Positions 27,665-37,300 are shown, counted from the first letter of the stretch. The stretch: 64,000 nucleotides of DNA from Chitinophaga pinensis (GCA_945897725.1 CAMDFR010000003.1:88059-152058); one strand, 5' to 3'. Notes: generated by a model from the letters alone, not told the origin. A program made the numbers and translations.

Positions 27665-29530
27665 TTAAATGCTCTCTACACTTCTATTGATGAATGCTGT
27701 TAAGTGGCTTCCTTTCAACATTCCTTGCTGCAACAATGCTAAGTCATACAAGTTTTTGATCATCTCTACCTTATCCGTTGCTTGCAAGAGCTTTGAAGCT
27801 ATTGGATGATTGGTGTTGACCACTAGATTAAAAGACTCAGGCATATTGCCCATAAAAGAATACATTCCTCCTCCGCCCAGTTTGCTCATATCTGCCATTC
27901 GTCGCATGAATTCATTCTTGGTAATCATCACTGGCATATCATCAGGAGACAATGCTTTCAACTCTACATGCACTCCTTCGGTGGGTACGTTCTCCTGAAA
28001 AACTTTTTTCAGCGCCTCTTCCTCCTCTGATGAAAGGACAGAAATAAGTGTTTCATCCTTCTCTATCATTTTATCGAAAGTATCCGCATCTACACGCGAA
28101 AATTTATAGTCTCCATTTTTTGATTCCATGTGTTGAATAAAATGCTGATCGATCATCTCGTCGAATAAAAGCACATCATAACCTTTCTTTGTTGCGCCTT
28201 GTATATAGGCATCTTGCGATTCCTGATCTGTAGAATACAAAACAACTATTTTACCATTTTTGTCTAATTGTAAAGCTTCAATTTGTAGTTTGTATGCTTC
28301 TAAGGTGAATAATTTCTTTTCGATATTTTGATACAAGCAAAAATCTTTTGCTCTGTCATAAAATTTATCATCACTGATCATCCCGTATTTCACAAACAAA
28401 CCAATACTTTCCCATTTCGAATCATAACTAGTTCTATCATTCTTGAATAAATCGCCTAATTTATCCGCTACTTTTTTACTAATATGAGCAGTAATTTTTT
28501 TGACATTTGAGTCACTTTGTAAATAGCTACGAGATACATTTAAAGGAATGTCTGGCGAATCCAACACCCCGTGCATCATCATCAAATATTCTGGTACAAT
28601 CTGCTCTACATTATCGGTAACAAAAACTTGATTGCTGTATAATTGAATTTTATTTTTTTGTACTTCATATGTTTTTTTCAATTTAGGGAAATACAAAATA
28701 CCTGTTAGCTTAAAAGGAAAATCAACATTAAGGTGAATCCAGAAAAGTGGATCTTCGGTAAATGGATATAATTCGCGGTAAAAGTTAAGGTAATCTTCAT
28801 CCTTTAAATCTGCAGGGGCCAAAGTCCAAGCTGGTGTTGGATTGTTGATGATTCTATCTTTCTTTACCTTTATTTCTTTATCCTCAGCATCTTTCTCTGT
28901 TATTTCTTCTTGACCGAATTTAATGGGAATGGGTAAAAATTTACAGTATTTGTTAAGTAAATCTCCTATTTTATTTTCATCGGCGAACTCTATTGATTCC
29001 TCTGAGATGTGCAGAATAATGTCTGTTCCACGTTCTATTTTATCTGAAGAAGACATTTCAAATTCAGGACTGCCATCACATGACCACTTTACTGCTGGCT
29101 CGTTCTTGAACGACTTTGAAATAATTTCTACTTTTTCTGATACCATAAATGCAGAATAAAAGCCCAAACCAAAATGCCCAATGATGTTGATGCCACCATC
29201 TACATTTTTGAATTTTTCAATAAATTCTTCGGCAGAAGAAAACGCAACTTGATTGATATACTTTTCAATCTCTTCGGCAGTCATACCAATTCCTTTGTCA
29301 GAAATAGTTACCGTCTTTTCTTCTTTATTTACTTTTATTTCAACTGCGATATCACCCAACTCTTCCTTCAATTCACCCGAACTAGCTAGTTTTTTGACTT
29401 TCTGAGTGGCATCTACTGCATTAGAAACAAGCTCGCGCAGAAAAATCTCATGGTCACTGTATAAAAACTTTTTTATGATTGGGAAAATGTTTTCCGTATT
29501 TACATTAATTTTTCCTTTTTGCGTACTCAT
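27665..29530 (-). CDS. htpG: Molecular chaperone HtpG (Hsp90)
   Basis: This ATP-dependent cytoplasmic chaperone has 621 residues. The N-terminal ATPase domain shows the GHKL motifs (LVSNAVDA, ISDKGIGMT, IGHFGLGFYSAF). The middle domain follows with the catalytic-loop region DIPLNVSRSYLQ, then a dimerisation domain. The frame is open for 44 codons further upstream, but only from a TTG codon; MSTQKGKINVNTENIFPI is the typical start, and a TAnnTTTG element lies 115 bases before it. A strong terminator follows. Confidence 0.97.
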   Translation of the reverse strand: MSTQKGKINVNTENIFPIIKKFLYSDHEIFLRELVSNAVDATQKVKKLASSGELKEELGDIAVEIKVNKEEKTVTISDKGIGMTAEEIEKYINQVAFSSAEEFIEKFKNVDGGINIIGHFGLGFYSAFMVSEKVEIISKSFKNEPAVKWSCDGSPEFEMSSSDKIERGTDIILHISEESIEFADENKIGDLLNKYCKFLPIPIKFGQEEITEKDAEDKEIKVKKDRIINNPTPAWTLAPADLKDEDYLNFYRELYPFTEDPLFWIHLNVDFPFKLTGILYFPKLKKTYEVQKNKIQLYSNQVFVTDNVEQIVPEYLMMMHGVLDSPDIPLNVSRSYLQSDSNVKKITAHISKKVADKLGDLFKNDRTSYDSKWESIGLFVKYGMISDDKFYDRAKDFCLYQNIEKKLFTLEAYKLQIEALQLDKNGKIVVLYSTDQESQDAYIQGATKKGYDVLLFDEMIDQHFIQHMESKNGDYKFSRVDADTFDKMIEKDETLISVLSSEEEEALKKVFQENVPTEGVHVELKALSPDDMPVMITKNEFMRRMADMSKLGGGGMYSFMGNMPESFNLVVNTNHPIASKLLQATDKVEMIKNLYDLALLQQGMLKGSHLTAFINRSVESI

Positions 29531-29644
29531 TTTGATCTTTTTAATAATTAATTTAGACTTGTTTAATAGAGAGCAGAGCTTCAAAGAATATGCCATTGCA
29601 TAATGCTCTGACAAATTGACTGAAAAAATCTTAAAAACTAGGTA

Positions 29645-29652
29645 CAAATGTA
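29645..29652 (-). promoter_or_regulatory. -7 element of htpG
   Basis: TACATTTG on the minus strand matches TAnnTTTG, 115 bases before the chosen ATG, which would give a long leader. I see no CIRCE-like or other heat-shock operator. Confidence 0.35.
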
Positions 29653-29729
29653 CTTTCAACAAACTATCTTTATTGGCGAGTTAAATTTCTACACGATATT
29701 TCTATTGATCAATTGTAAAGACAAAAAAG

Positions 29730-31307
29730 ATGAACACAAAACAATACCTATTAGCCACACTGTTTATTGCTTCTGGCTTGTTCGTAAATGGCCAGACACC
29801 AACATGGAGCAACAAAATTGCGAGCATCTTTTACAATAATTGTAGCTCTTGCCATAGAGAAGGAGGAATAGGATTGTTTCCCTTAATGAGTTATAGTGAT
29901 GCCACTTCTCACTCTTTGATTATTAAAAGCCAAGTAGAGAGCAAAATGATGCCCCCTTGGAAAGCAGATCCAAATTACAAACATTTCAAGGATGAACGTT
30001 TTTTAACAAATAGTCAAATTGCCGATATAGCAGATTGGGTTGATAATGGCACGCCAGCTGGTGATTTGAGTACTGCACCATCGCCGCCTATTTTCCCTAT
30101 TGGCTCACAGATGACTTCCATTGACCAAACCTTAACACTGCCTAAATATCGCATAAACACTTCCGCCGATGAATACAGAAGCTTTGTCATTCATAGTGGC
30201 ATTAGTACGGATAAATTCTTGAACGAAATAGAGTATTTACCGGGCAACGGAGCTATTGTTCATCATGTAGTTTTATATAAAGATCCTTCTAACTATTCAG
30301 ACAGTCTGGACAACCTAGACACTATTGCTGGTTTTTCTAGTTATGGTTCTGTTGCCGTGAGTCCTAACGCTACCTTTCTTGGAGCCTGGGCACCAGGTAG
30401 TGGCATTTTTAAAATCCCAACAAATTTCGGCATCAGGGTAGATGCGAATTCCGATTATGTAGTTGAACTTCATTATGCACCTGGGAGTGCTGGCCAAACA
30501 GATAGCACTGTCTTACATTTGAAATACACCACCTACAGTCCAATAAGAGAAGTGTATATAGATCCCATATTAAATCATTTTCTTTCTATGACGAATGGTC
30601 CTATTAATATTGCACCGAATACCATTGTGACATACTATGAGAGAGAGCTCATACCATTTGGCTCTGATTTTTCTATTCTCGCAGTCTTTCCACACATGCA
30701 CAAAGTGGGTGCTTCTTTTAAGATCTGGAATTATGTTCCTGCCACGCATGACAGCGTGCCTATCATTGAAATACCTAAATGGGATTTTCATTGGCAAGGC
30801 TTTTATACCAATCAGCGGATCATGAAAATACCAGGCAATTCAAAATTAGAGGCAAAAGCGCAATATGATAACACTTCTGCAAATCATGACAATCCATTCA
30901 GTCCACCACAACGGATTCTCTCGGGAGAACATACCACACAAGAGATGATGATTGCTTTTTTTGCCTATACGGAATACCAATTAGGAGATGAGAATGTGAT
31001 TTTAGACAGTACTGTCCTTAACACAGATATTGAGGAAATGAAGGATCCAGACGCTAGCATCAGCATTTATCCAAATCCAACAACAGATCTATTGAATGTT
31101 CGAATAAAAGCCATCCATGATGGATATTATTATTTTGACTTTATCAATCAACAAGGGCAATCTGTAAAGACCTTTGATACATTTGTACATGAAGGTGACG
31201 CTATCAGTATTCCTATAGAGCTGAGCACATTTGCCCAAGGCATTTATGCAATTTCAATTACCAATAAAGATGGTTTACCAAAGATCTTACGCTTTGTGAA
31301 AATGTAA
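29730..31307 (+). CDS. Secreted cytochrome c/copper monooxygenase-like protein with type IX sorting domain
   Basis: The 525-residue protein has a signal peptide (1-21, ending VNGQ). A c-type haem site CSSCH at 38-42 lies in a short cytochrome c-like domain with Met73/Met74 as possible axial ligands. Residues about 145-420 resemble copper type II ascorbate-dependent monooxygenases (PHM/DBH fold): His178-His179 (VHHVVLY), His248 (ELHYA), His322 and His324 (PHMHK) and Met406/Met407 are candidate copper ligands. Residues 443-525 form a type A sorting domain (ISIYPNPTTD...FAQGIYAISI...KILRFVKM). It is probably exported by the type IX system. The substrate is unknown, and hydroxylation activity is inferred from the fold only. 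Confidence 0.88.
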   Translation: MNTKQYLLATLFIASGLFVNGQTPTWSNKIASIFYNNCSSCHREGGIGLFPLMSYSDATSHSLIIKSQVESKMMPPWKADPNYKHFKDERFLTNSQIADIADWVDNGTPAGDLSTAPSPPIFPIGSQMTSIDQTLTLPKYRINTSADEYRSFVIHSGISTDKFLNEIEYLPGNGAIVHHVVLYKDPSNYSDSLDNLDTIAGFSSYGSVAVSPNATFLGAWAPGSGIFKIPTNFGIRVDANSDYVVELHYAPGSAGQTDSTVLHLKYTTYSPIREVYIDPILNHFLSMTNGPINIAPNTIVTYYERELIPFGSDFSILAVFPHMHKVGASFKIWNYVPATHDSVPIIEIPKWDFHWQGFYTNQRIMKIPGNSKLEAKAQYDNTSANHDNPFSPPQRILSGEHTTQEMMIAFFAYTEYQLGDENVILDSTVLNTDIEEMKDPDASISIYPNPTTDLLNVRIKAIHDGYYYFDFINQQGQSVKTFDTFVHEGDAISIPIELSTFAQGIYAISITNKDGLPKILRFVKM

Positions 31308-31410
31308 TTTTCTTCTTCCTTTTCGGAACACATTCGCTAGAAAGATGAATGACTTTGACTGCGCCATCTTCCTTTAAAATCGTATGTTTTTATTAAAAAC
31401 ACTGTTTTTT

Positions 31411-31505
31411 TTGAGTAGCGAAACTCGCCTGACTGATAGCAGCGGCATCCTTTTTTGATTGGCTGCTTTCAAAAAAGATAAAGCGGATAGCAGGACAGCG
31501 TCCTC
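31411..31505 (+). ncRNA. Candidate structured RNA or repeat element
   Basis: A T-rich arm (CTTTTTTGA, 31450-31458) and an A-rich arm (TCAAAAAAG, 31469-31477) pair around a 10-base loop. They are flanked by two related copies of GATAGCAG: GATAGCAGCGG at 31435-31445 and GCGGATAGCAGG at 31483-31494. This layout recalls a recurrent intergenic element of Bacteroidota, possibly the Flavo-1 RNA class; I make that link from memory and cannot test it. The orientation is a guess. Confidence 0.4.
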
Positions 31506-31589
31506 AAGATTCTCTCACAACAAATATTTCAATCAGTAGGTAAACAAGATTGAATCCTAAAAGAATGCTACGCTGGCAGGCCATAAAAA

Positions 31590-31615
31590 AACCCTCGTAA
31601 TGACTTACGAAGGTT
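31590..31615 (-). terminator. Intrinsic terminator of the M42 peptidase gene
   Basis: On the minus strand AACCTTCGTAA pairs with TTACGAGGGTT (one G-U pair) around GTCA, and a run of seven T follows. It lies 24 bases past the stop codon. Confidence 0.85.
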
Positions 31616-31638
31616 GATTAATCAGTGTTTTGAAAAGC

Positions 31639-32694
31639 TTATTTATGATCCCATTTAAAAGTATCTAAATTCTTTACAGACTCTTTTAACAAATCGATAG
31701 AGCCGCGAATATCGTCCTTGTCGCACATCTCAATCACTTGATGAATATTTCTTGTAGGAATAGAAACTGCACCAGCAATGGTACCATTTTTAGCCATTTT
31801 TTGCATTCCTGCTGTATCCGTTCCACCTGCCGTTAAGATTTCAAGTTGATATTTAATTTTCTTTTTTGTTGCTACTTGTTTCATGTATTCCACCATACGC
31901 ACATCACAAATTACTGATGCATCCATTACCTTGATGGCCGTGCCTTTGCCCAATTCTGTAATCATTTCGTGCGCTGGTGCGCCTGGCGTATCATTAGCAA
32001 TTGTGGTATCTAAACCGAAGCTAAAATCAGGATTAATATGATGGCCAGCTACCAATGCACCACGCAGTCCAACCTCTTCTTGCACGGTGAACACACCATA
32101 GAAATCGAAAGGTATTTTTTCCTTTTTTAATTCTTTCAACACTTCAATTAGAATAAAAACAGACACTCTATTGTCGAGAGATTTTACATTCACATTATTA
32201 CCCATTTCTATCAATGCACGTTCTCTTGTTATTGGATCTCCAATACCTACCAATTTATCTACTTCTGCTTTGGGTAAACCTAAGTCGATAAAGTAATCCT
32301 TGATTTGAGGAACTTTTGCTCGTTCTTCAGGAGTCATTACGTGAATTGGTTTTGCACCCATCACACCCACAAGGTTTTTCTTACCGTGTACAATCACACG
32401 TTGAGCCGTCAACGTTTTTGGATCAAAACCACCGATGGTATGAAATCGAATAAATCCTTTATCATCGATATGCGTCACCATGAAACCAATTTCGTCCATA
32501 TGTGCTGCAGCCATTACCCTTTTTTTATTGGATTGGCCTTTTTTTAAGGCGATGAGATTACCCATATGATCGGTATACATTTCATCGACCACACCTTTCA
32601 ATTCTTTCTTTACAAAGTTTCTTACATCGTGTTCAAATCCAGAAGTTCCGGGTATTTCACATATTTGTGCTAGTAGTTTTACATTTATTGCCAT
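31639..32694 (-). CDS. M42-family metallopeptidase (glutamyl aminopeptidase-like)
   Basis: This cytoplasmic co-catalytic metal aminopeptidase has 351 residues. Metal and catalytic motifs are in order: HMDEIGF (His65, Asp67), SLDNRVSV, QEEVGLRGA (catalytic Glu pair), GLDTTIANDTPG and a C-terminal GGTDTAG with a following His. The family cleaves N-terminal residues from peptides and forms large dodecameric shells. It may also be annotated as an endoglucanase-type FrvX homologue. The gene stands alone, with its own terminator. Confidence 0.93.
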   Translation of the reverse strand: MAINVKLLAQICEIPGTSGFEHDVRNFVKKELKGVVDEMYTDHMGNLIALKKGQSNKKRVMAAAHMDEIGFMVTHIDDKGFIRFHTIGGFDPKTLTAQRVIVHGKKNLVGVMGAKPIHVMTPEERAKVPQIKDYFIDLGLPKAEVDKLVGIGDPITRERALIEMGNNVNVKSLDNRVSVFILIEVLKELKKEKIPFDFYGVFTVQEEVGLRGALVAGHHINPDFSFGLDTTIANDTPGAPAHEMITELGKGTAIKVMDASVICDVRMVEYMKQVATKKKIKYQLEILTAGGTDTAGMQKMAKNGTIAGAVSIPTRNIHQVIEMCDKDDIRGSIDLLKESVKNLDTFKWDHK

Positions 32695-32814
32695 CGATCT
32701 TTAATTGTTTTAATGATTGTTAAATTATGTATTGAAAATAAAAGTATAATATTTCTTTTTGATTTTGCGAAGAAGTTCAGCTACCTGTATTTGTATGCTT
32801 TTCAAATGCTTTGA

Positions 32815-34245
32815 CTAGTCAACCACCGTTACCTTTACCATGTTGGTTCTACCTTGGGCTTTTAGAGGCATACTGGCACAATTGATAACGAAGTCACCTA
32901 TCTCAATAATTTTTTTCTTTTTTAGGATGGCTATCAAGTCTTGAATGGTATCATCTGTGTCCTTTTCTTTATCATAAAAGAAGGCCTTCACGCCCCAACA
33001 AATATTCATGGTACGCAACATATCTTTATTGTTTGTAAATAAATATATTTTTGCTTTGGGTCTATAGCTGCTTACCACGAAGCCCGTATAGCCGCTGACA
33101 GTGACACCTAAGATAGCGCGCGCATTAATATCTTTCGCTATTCTGACAGCACTATAACAAATTCTGTCAGACACAAAAGTTAGGGATTTTTTATCTGCGG
33201 GGTGATCATTATCATAAAGAATATTTGACTTCTCAATATTTCTGATAATCTTCTCCACTGTTTCAATCACCTTTACTGGATATTTTCCCACCGAAGTTTC
33301 GGCACTTAACATTACTGCATCTGCCCCATCGATGAGTGCATTAGCAACGTCTGTAATTTCAGCACGAGTAGGTGTTGGGCTTGTAATCATGCTTTCCATC
33401 ATCTGGGTGGCAACCACTACCGGTTTGGCTGCTTTGATACATTTTTTTATGATATCCTTTTGAATGAGAGGCATTCTTTCGATGGGCATTTCAACACCAA
33501 GATCCCCACGCGCCACCATGATTGCATCAGATACGGCAATGATTTCATCAATCCTATCCACTGCTTCCGGTTTTTCTATTTTTGAAATTACTTTGATAAA
33601 TTTCTTTTTCTTGTCTATAAGAGATTTTAAATAAACAACATCATCTGGGCTTCGAACGAATGAAAGTGCTATCCAGTTTGCATCTTGACTAACTGCAAAT
33701 TTCAAATCTTTGATATCTTTTTCTGTAAGAGATGGCACTGTTGTTTTGGTATTTGGAAAATTTACTCCCTTCTTTGAACTTAATATCCCTCCTGCAATGA
33801 CCTTGGCTTTTACTTTTTTCTTCTTATCTGTTTCTGTAATTTTCAACTGCAATTTTCCATCATCCATGAGAATCACTTCACCAACATTTACATCTTGGGC
33901 GAGTAGTTCATAACTGATAAAAATTTTTGCAGCCGTGCTTATACAAAGCTTATTTGTTAGCTCCACGATACTTCCTTCCACTAATTGAACAGCATTGTTT
34001 TCGACTTCACCTACTCTTATTTTGGGTCCTTGTAGATCCGCAAGAATGGCTATATTATAGTCAAATTGTTCGTTAATATTTTTCACCAAATCCATTCCTG
34101 CTTTATGAAATTCATGGCTCCCATGTGAAAAATTGAATCGCATCACATCGACACCGCTATTGATGATGTCTAGTAAGGACTCCTTGGTATTGCATGCTGG
34201 ACCGAAGGTTGCAATGATTTTAGTTCTACTTGATTGTACTTTCAT
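32815..34245 (-). CDS. pyk: Pyruvate kinase
   Basis: The enzyme makes pyruvate and ATP from phosphoenolpyruvate and ADP. The 476-residue protein has the N-terminal RTKIIATFGPA, FNFSHGSHE, the catalytic-Lys region VISKIEKPEAVD, the signature MVARGDLGVEMP and TQMMESMI, followed by a complete C-terminal domain. The gene begins nine bases after the stop of the small upstream gene, so the two are probably one transcript. Confidence 0.97.
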   Translation of the reverse strand: MKVQSSRTKIIATFGPACNTKESLLDIINSGVDVMRFNFSHGSHEFHKAGMDLVKNINEQFDYNIAILADLQGPKIRVGEVENNAVQLVEGSIVELTNKLCISTAAKIFISYELLAQDVNVGEVILMDDGKLQLKITETDKKKKVKAKVIAGGILSSKKGVNFPNTKTTVPSLTEKDIKDLKFAVSQDANWIALSFVRSPDDVVYLKSLIDKKKKFIKVISKIEKPEAVDRIDEIIAVSDAIMVARGDLGVEMPIERMPLIQKDIIKKCIKAAKPVVVATQMMESMITSPTPTRAEITDVANALIDGADAVMLSAETSVGKYPVKVIETVEKIIRNIEKSNILYDNDHPADKKSLTFVSDRICYSAVRIAKDINARAILGVTVSGYTGFVVSSYRPKAKIYLFTNNKDMLRTMNICWGVKAFFYDKEKDTDDTIQDLIAILKKKKIIEIGDFVINCASMPLKAQGRTNMVKVTVVD

Positions 34246-34254
34246 AACTCTTTA

Positions 34255-34707
34255 TTAATAATTCGTTTGGTTTTTTGGTGACTCATTTTCAAAAATAAAA
34301 TGTTCGATGCCGGCAAAGGCTTTCCCATCCAGCTCCACAAAATGTTCGATGATGCCAATCTGTTGTAGGTTTGTTTTCAATGCTGACAGTTCAGACTTGA
34401 GTATCTCGCCTTCCACCAATAAAAAGAAATCGATACTTTTCATAGTTTTAATTAATATTTCTCCATTGGATTTATTGTTCACAAGGTGGAAATTACTTAC
34501 TGAATTGGAATTTTCGCAACTAAATCTATTCATCACAAAATTCTGATTCCTTTTTTTTGTTTCAATGGCGATTTCGGGCTTGGGTACTAACTTTAATTGT
34601 AGCTCTTTATTCAAGAAATGACAAATTCGATAATCTTTGGCAGAGCTACTGATACCAAAGACACAGAACACATATCTGTTGTCGACTTTTAAGAGTTTTT
34701 TTGCCAA
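34255..34707 (-). CDS. Small protein upstream of pyk, resembling the IPExxxVDY family
   Basis: The 150-residue cytoplasmic protein lies between pyk and the acpP-fabF-rnc cluster, where flavobacteria carry a gene of the IPExxxVDY family. Length and layout fit (N-terminal basic segment, FFLLVEGEI in the second half, a C-terminal EHFVELDG stretch), but the naming motif is not clear here, so the assignment rests mostly on position. Function is unknown. The gene probably shares a transcript with pyk and has a TAnnTTTG element 26 bases before its ATG. Confidence 0.75.
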   Translation of the reverse strand: MAKKLLKVDNRYVFCVFGISSSAKDYRICHFLNKELQLKLVPKPEIAIETKKRNQNFVMNRFSCENSNSVSNFHLVNNKSNGEILIKTMKSIDFFLLVEGEILKSELSALKTNLQQIGIIEHFVELDGKAFAGIEHFIFENESPKNQTNY

Positions 34708-34732
34708 TCGTAATCTACTGGATAATATGACC

Positions 34733-34740
34733 CAAAGGTA
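34733..34740 (-). promoter_or_regulatory. -7 element of the small gene-pyk operon
   Basis: TACCTTTG on the minus strand matches TAnnTTTG, 26 bases before the ATG at 34707. A TTTG lies further upstream, but at only 13-base spacing. Confidence 0.45.
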
Positions 34741-34962
34741 CGTATTTCGTGAGCAAAGTTCTTTTTTAGCTAGGAATAATGCATAGGTCTTCGTGCACTT
34801 CCTTACAATTCGTCTAACATGATGCTTTCTGTGATGAAGTTCTTGTGCTACTCTGTTTTAGCTAAATGATAGTATTACAAATAATTAAGCCTAAAATATC
34901 ACTATGAAACCATCAAAATGACGCTTTCTTTCATTAAAAAGTAATTTTACTAAGAAAAAGTT

Positions 34963-34970
34963 TAATTTTG
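34963..34970 (+). promoter_or_regulatory. -7 element of the acpP-fabF-rnc operon
   Basis: TAATTTTG matches TAnnTTTG, 42 bases before the acpP ATG. The leader that follows is A-rich, as is usual in this phylum. Confidence 0.5.
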
Positions 34971-35011
34971 CAGTCACATTTTTTAAAAACCAAAATATAA
35001 AAAGCAAAAAA

Positions 35012-35248
35012 ATGGCAACTATAGCAGAAAGAGTTAAGAAAATTATTGTAGAAAAATTAGGTGCTGACGAGAGTGAAGTTACTAATGAGGCAAGCTTCAC
35101 CAATGATTTGGGTGCAGATTCATTGGATACAGTAGAGTTAATTATGGAGTTTGAAAAAGAATTCAATATCTCTATTCCTGATGAACAAGCAGAAACAATT
35201 GCTACAGTAGGTGACGCAATCACTTACTTAGAGAGTAACGTAAAGTAA
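35012..35248 (+). CDS. acpP: Acyl carrier protein
   Basis: This small acidic carrier holds growing acyl chains on 4'-phosphopantetheine. The 78-residue protein has the attachment motif GADSLDTVE, with the serine at residue 37. Length and helix pattern are typical. It is the first gene of acpP-fabF-rnc and is preceded by a strongly A-rich leader and a TAnnTTTG element. Confidence 0.98.
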   Translation: MATIAERVKKIIVEKLGADESEVTNEASFTNDLGADSLDTVELIMEFEKEFNISIPDEQAETIATVGDAITYLESNVK

Positions 35249-35274
35249 TTTTTCGGAATTAATAAACATATAAT

Positions 35275-36528
35275 ATGCAGCTAAAACGTGTTGTCGTAAC
35301 CGGATTAGGTGCCATAACACCCATTGGAAATACAGCTTCTCAGTATTGGGAGGCTTTACTTAATGGTGTTAGTGGTTGTGATACAATTACAAATTTTGAT
35401 CCCTCTAAATTCAAAACAAGAATTGCTTGCGAAGTCAAAAACTTCAATGTAGGCGATTATTTTGAGGTCAAGGAAGCAAAACGATTGGATAGATTTAGTC
35501 AATTCGGGTTGATAGCTGCTTCTGAGGCGATTGAAGATTCAGGATTACATACTGCTAATATCAACAAAGACAGAGTAGGTGTTATTTGGGGAAGTGGAAT
35601 TGGTGGCTTGTCGATATTCCAAAACGAAATCAGAGACTTTTTTCGAGGAGATGGGACACCGCGTTTCAATCCATTTTTTATCCCCAAAATGATTATCGAC
35701 ATATGCCCTGGGCATATCAGTATGAAGTATGGCTTTCGTGGTATGAACTATGCTACTGTTGCAGCCTGTGCTTCTTCTACTAATGCATTAATTGATTCCT
35801 TTAATTATATTAGATTAGGCAAAGCAAATGCCATTGTAACTGGCGGTTCCGAAGCCCCTATCACCGAAGGTGGCGTGGGTGGATTTAGCGCCATGAAAGC
35901 GATGAGTGAAAGAAACGATGATCCTAAAACTGCTTCAAGACCTTTTGATGCAAATAGAGATGGATTTGTTGCTGGCGAAGGTGCTGCAGGTATCGTGCTA
36001 GAAGAATATGAGCATGCTATTGCTAGAGGTGCTAAAATTTACGCTGAAATGATAGGGGGTGGACTAAGTGCCGACGCCTATCATCTAACCGCGCCAGATC
36101 CAAGTGGAGAAGGCGTTATTCTAGTTCTTAATGACGCATTAAACGACGCTGGTCTTGATATTTCTTCGGTGGATTATGTGAATGTACATGGTACTTCCAC
36201 TCCTTTAGGAGATGTAGCCGAGTTAAAAGCTTTACAACAAGTGTTTGGTGAAAACGCATACAAAATGAACATCAGTTCGACGAAGTCAATGACCGGTCAT
36301 CTTTTAGGAGCAGCTGGTGCTATTGAAGCAGCGGCAACCATTTTATCAGTAAAGAATGATATGATTCCACCAACAATCAATCATGAAACATTTGATCCAG
36401 AAATCGACCCCAAACTAAATCTTACCATTAACAAGGCACAAGCAAGAGTTGTGAATGTTGCCTTAAGCAATACTTTTGGTTTCGGCGGACATAACGCTAC
36501 TGTTGTGTTCAAGAAGTTCATTTTATAA
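35275..36528 (+). CDS. fabF: Beta-ketoacyl-ACP synthase II
   Basis: The enzyme condenses malonyl-ACP with acyl-ACP in fatty acid elongation. The 417-residue protein has the active-site cysteine Cys165 (AACASSTNA), the two catalytic histidines in NVHGTSTPLGD and KSMTGHLLGAAG, and the C-terminal NTFGFGGHNA loop. It follows acpP after 26 bases, and rnc starts 31 bases after its stop codon. Confidence 0.97.
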   Translation: MQLKRVVVTGLGAITPIGNTASQYWEALLNGVSGCDTITNFDPSKFKTRIACEVKNFNVGDYFEVKEAKRLDRFSQFGLIAASEAIEDSGLHTANINKDRVGVIWGSGIGGLSIFQNEIRDFFRGDGTPRFNPFFIPKMIIDICPGHISMKYGFRGMNYATVAACASSTNALIDSFNYIRLGKANAIVTGGSEAPITEGGVGGFSAMKAMSERNDDPKTASRPFDANRDGFVAGEGAAGIVLEEYEHAIARGAKIYAEMIGGGLSADAYHLTAPDPSGEGVILVLNDALNDAGLDISSVDYVNVHGTSTPLGDVAELKALQQVFGENAYKMNISSTKSMTGHLLGAAGAIEAAATILSVKNDMIPPTINHETFDPEIDPKLNLTINKAQARVVNVALSNTFGFGGHNATVVFKKFIL

Positions 36529-36559
36529 AACATTCCCCTTGTCTTTATTAGCCAATTTT

Positions 36560-37246
36560 ATGCTTCTCTTCGGTAATGAAAAAAAATTACGGAAGTACAT
36601 TTGGCATACCACTGGAATGGCTCCATCAAGAATTCACTTATACAAACAGGCGATGCAACATCGTAGCCGTCAGCAGGTAGAAACCAAAAACAATGAAAGA
36701 TTAGAATACTTGGGAGACAGTGTGCTTAACACCATCGTCGCAGATTATTTGTTTTTCAAATATCCAAACAAGGAAGAAGGTTTTCTTACGGAGATGCGCA
36801 GTAAAATGGTGAAACGAACTAGATTAAATGCTTTAGCAGAAGAGATTCATCTACATCAATTCCTTAAATACGAAAAGCACAATATCGACATCAGCAGAAG
36901 TGATGTGTTGGGAGATGCCCTGGAAGCGTTTATTGGTGCACTTTATATAGATCAAGGCTATCTGCATACGCAAAAATTTATACTAGATAAACTAGTAAAA
37001 AATCTGATGGATATTGAAAAAATGGCAGAAGAAAACACCAACTATAAAGGCACCTTATTAACCAAATCACAACGAGAAAATGTTGCTTTAGAATATAAAT
37101 TATTAGAGACGAAGAGCAATGGAAAGCAAAACATTTTTATTATTGAAGTATGGTATAACGAGACCTTAATAAGCAAGGCGCAAGGCTTCACAAAGAAAGA
37201 TGCAGAGCAAGAGGCTGCAAGAATCGCGATAGAAAAACTGAGCTAA
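36560..37246 (+). CDS. rnc: Ribonuclease III
   Basis: This double-strand-specific endoribonuclease processes rRNA and mRNA. The 228-residue protein has the signature NERLEYLGDSVL, the second catalytic acidic pair in DVLGDALEAFIGALY, and a C-terminal double-stranded RNA-binding domain (about 160-226) ending KDAEQEAARIAIEKL. The frame is open back into fabF, but the ATG at 36560 fits the family N-terminus (LLFGNEKKLRKYI). It converges on frr with no visible terminator. Confidence 0.95.
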   Translation: MLLFGNEKKLRKYIWHTTGMAPSRIHLYKQAMQHRSRQQVETKNNERLEYLGDSVLNTIVADYLFFKYPNKEEGFLTEMRSKMVKRTRLNALAEEIHLHQFLKYEKHNIDISRSDVLGDALEAFIGALYIDQGYLHTQKFILDKLVKNLMDIEKMAEENTNYKGTLLTKSQRENVALEYKLLETKSNGKQNIFIIEVWYNETLISKAQGFTKKDAEQEAARIAIEKLS

Positions 37247-37300
37247 ATCGCTTATCAACCCAACATTTTCTATAAACAATCATTGAAAACAGGTCAGAGA

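Larger units (their letters stand above)
31308..31638. other. Intergenic region between the monooxygenase-like gene and the M42 peptidase
   Basis: This 331-base gap between convergent genes holds a structured element at 31411-31505 and the M42 gene terminator at 31590-31615. I see no protein-coding signal in it. Confidence 0.6.
34708..35011. other. Divergent promoter region between the pyk operon and acpP
   Basis: This 304-base gap holds a minus-strand TAnnTTTG at 34733-34740 and a plus-strand one at 34963-34970. The middle part shows nothing else I can support. Confidence 0.6.

Noticed and set aside
37247..37300. Expected terminator between convergent rnc and frr
   Set aside because: No stem-loop with T-run was found; likewise between gldB and apaG and between the DUF4340 gene and the WYL gene.
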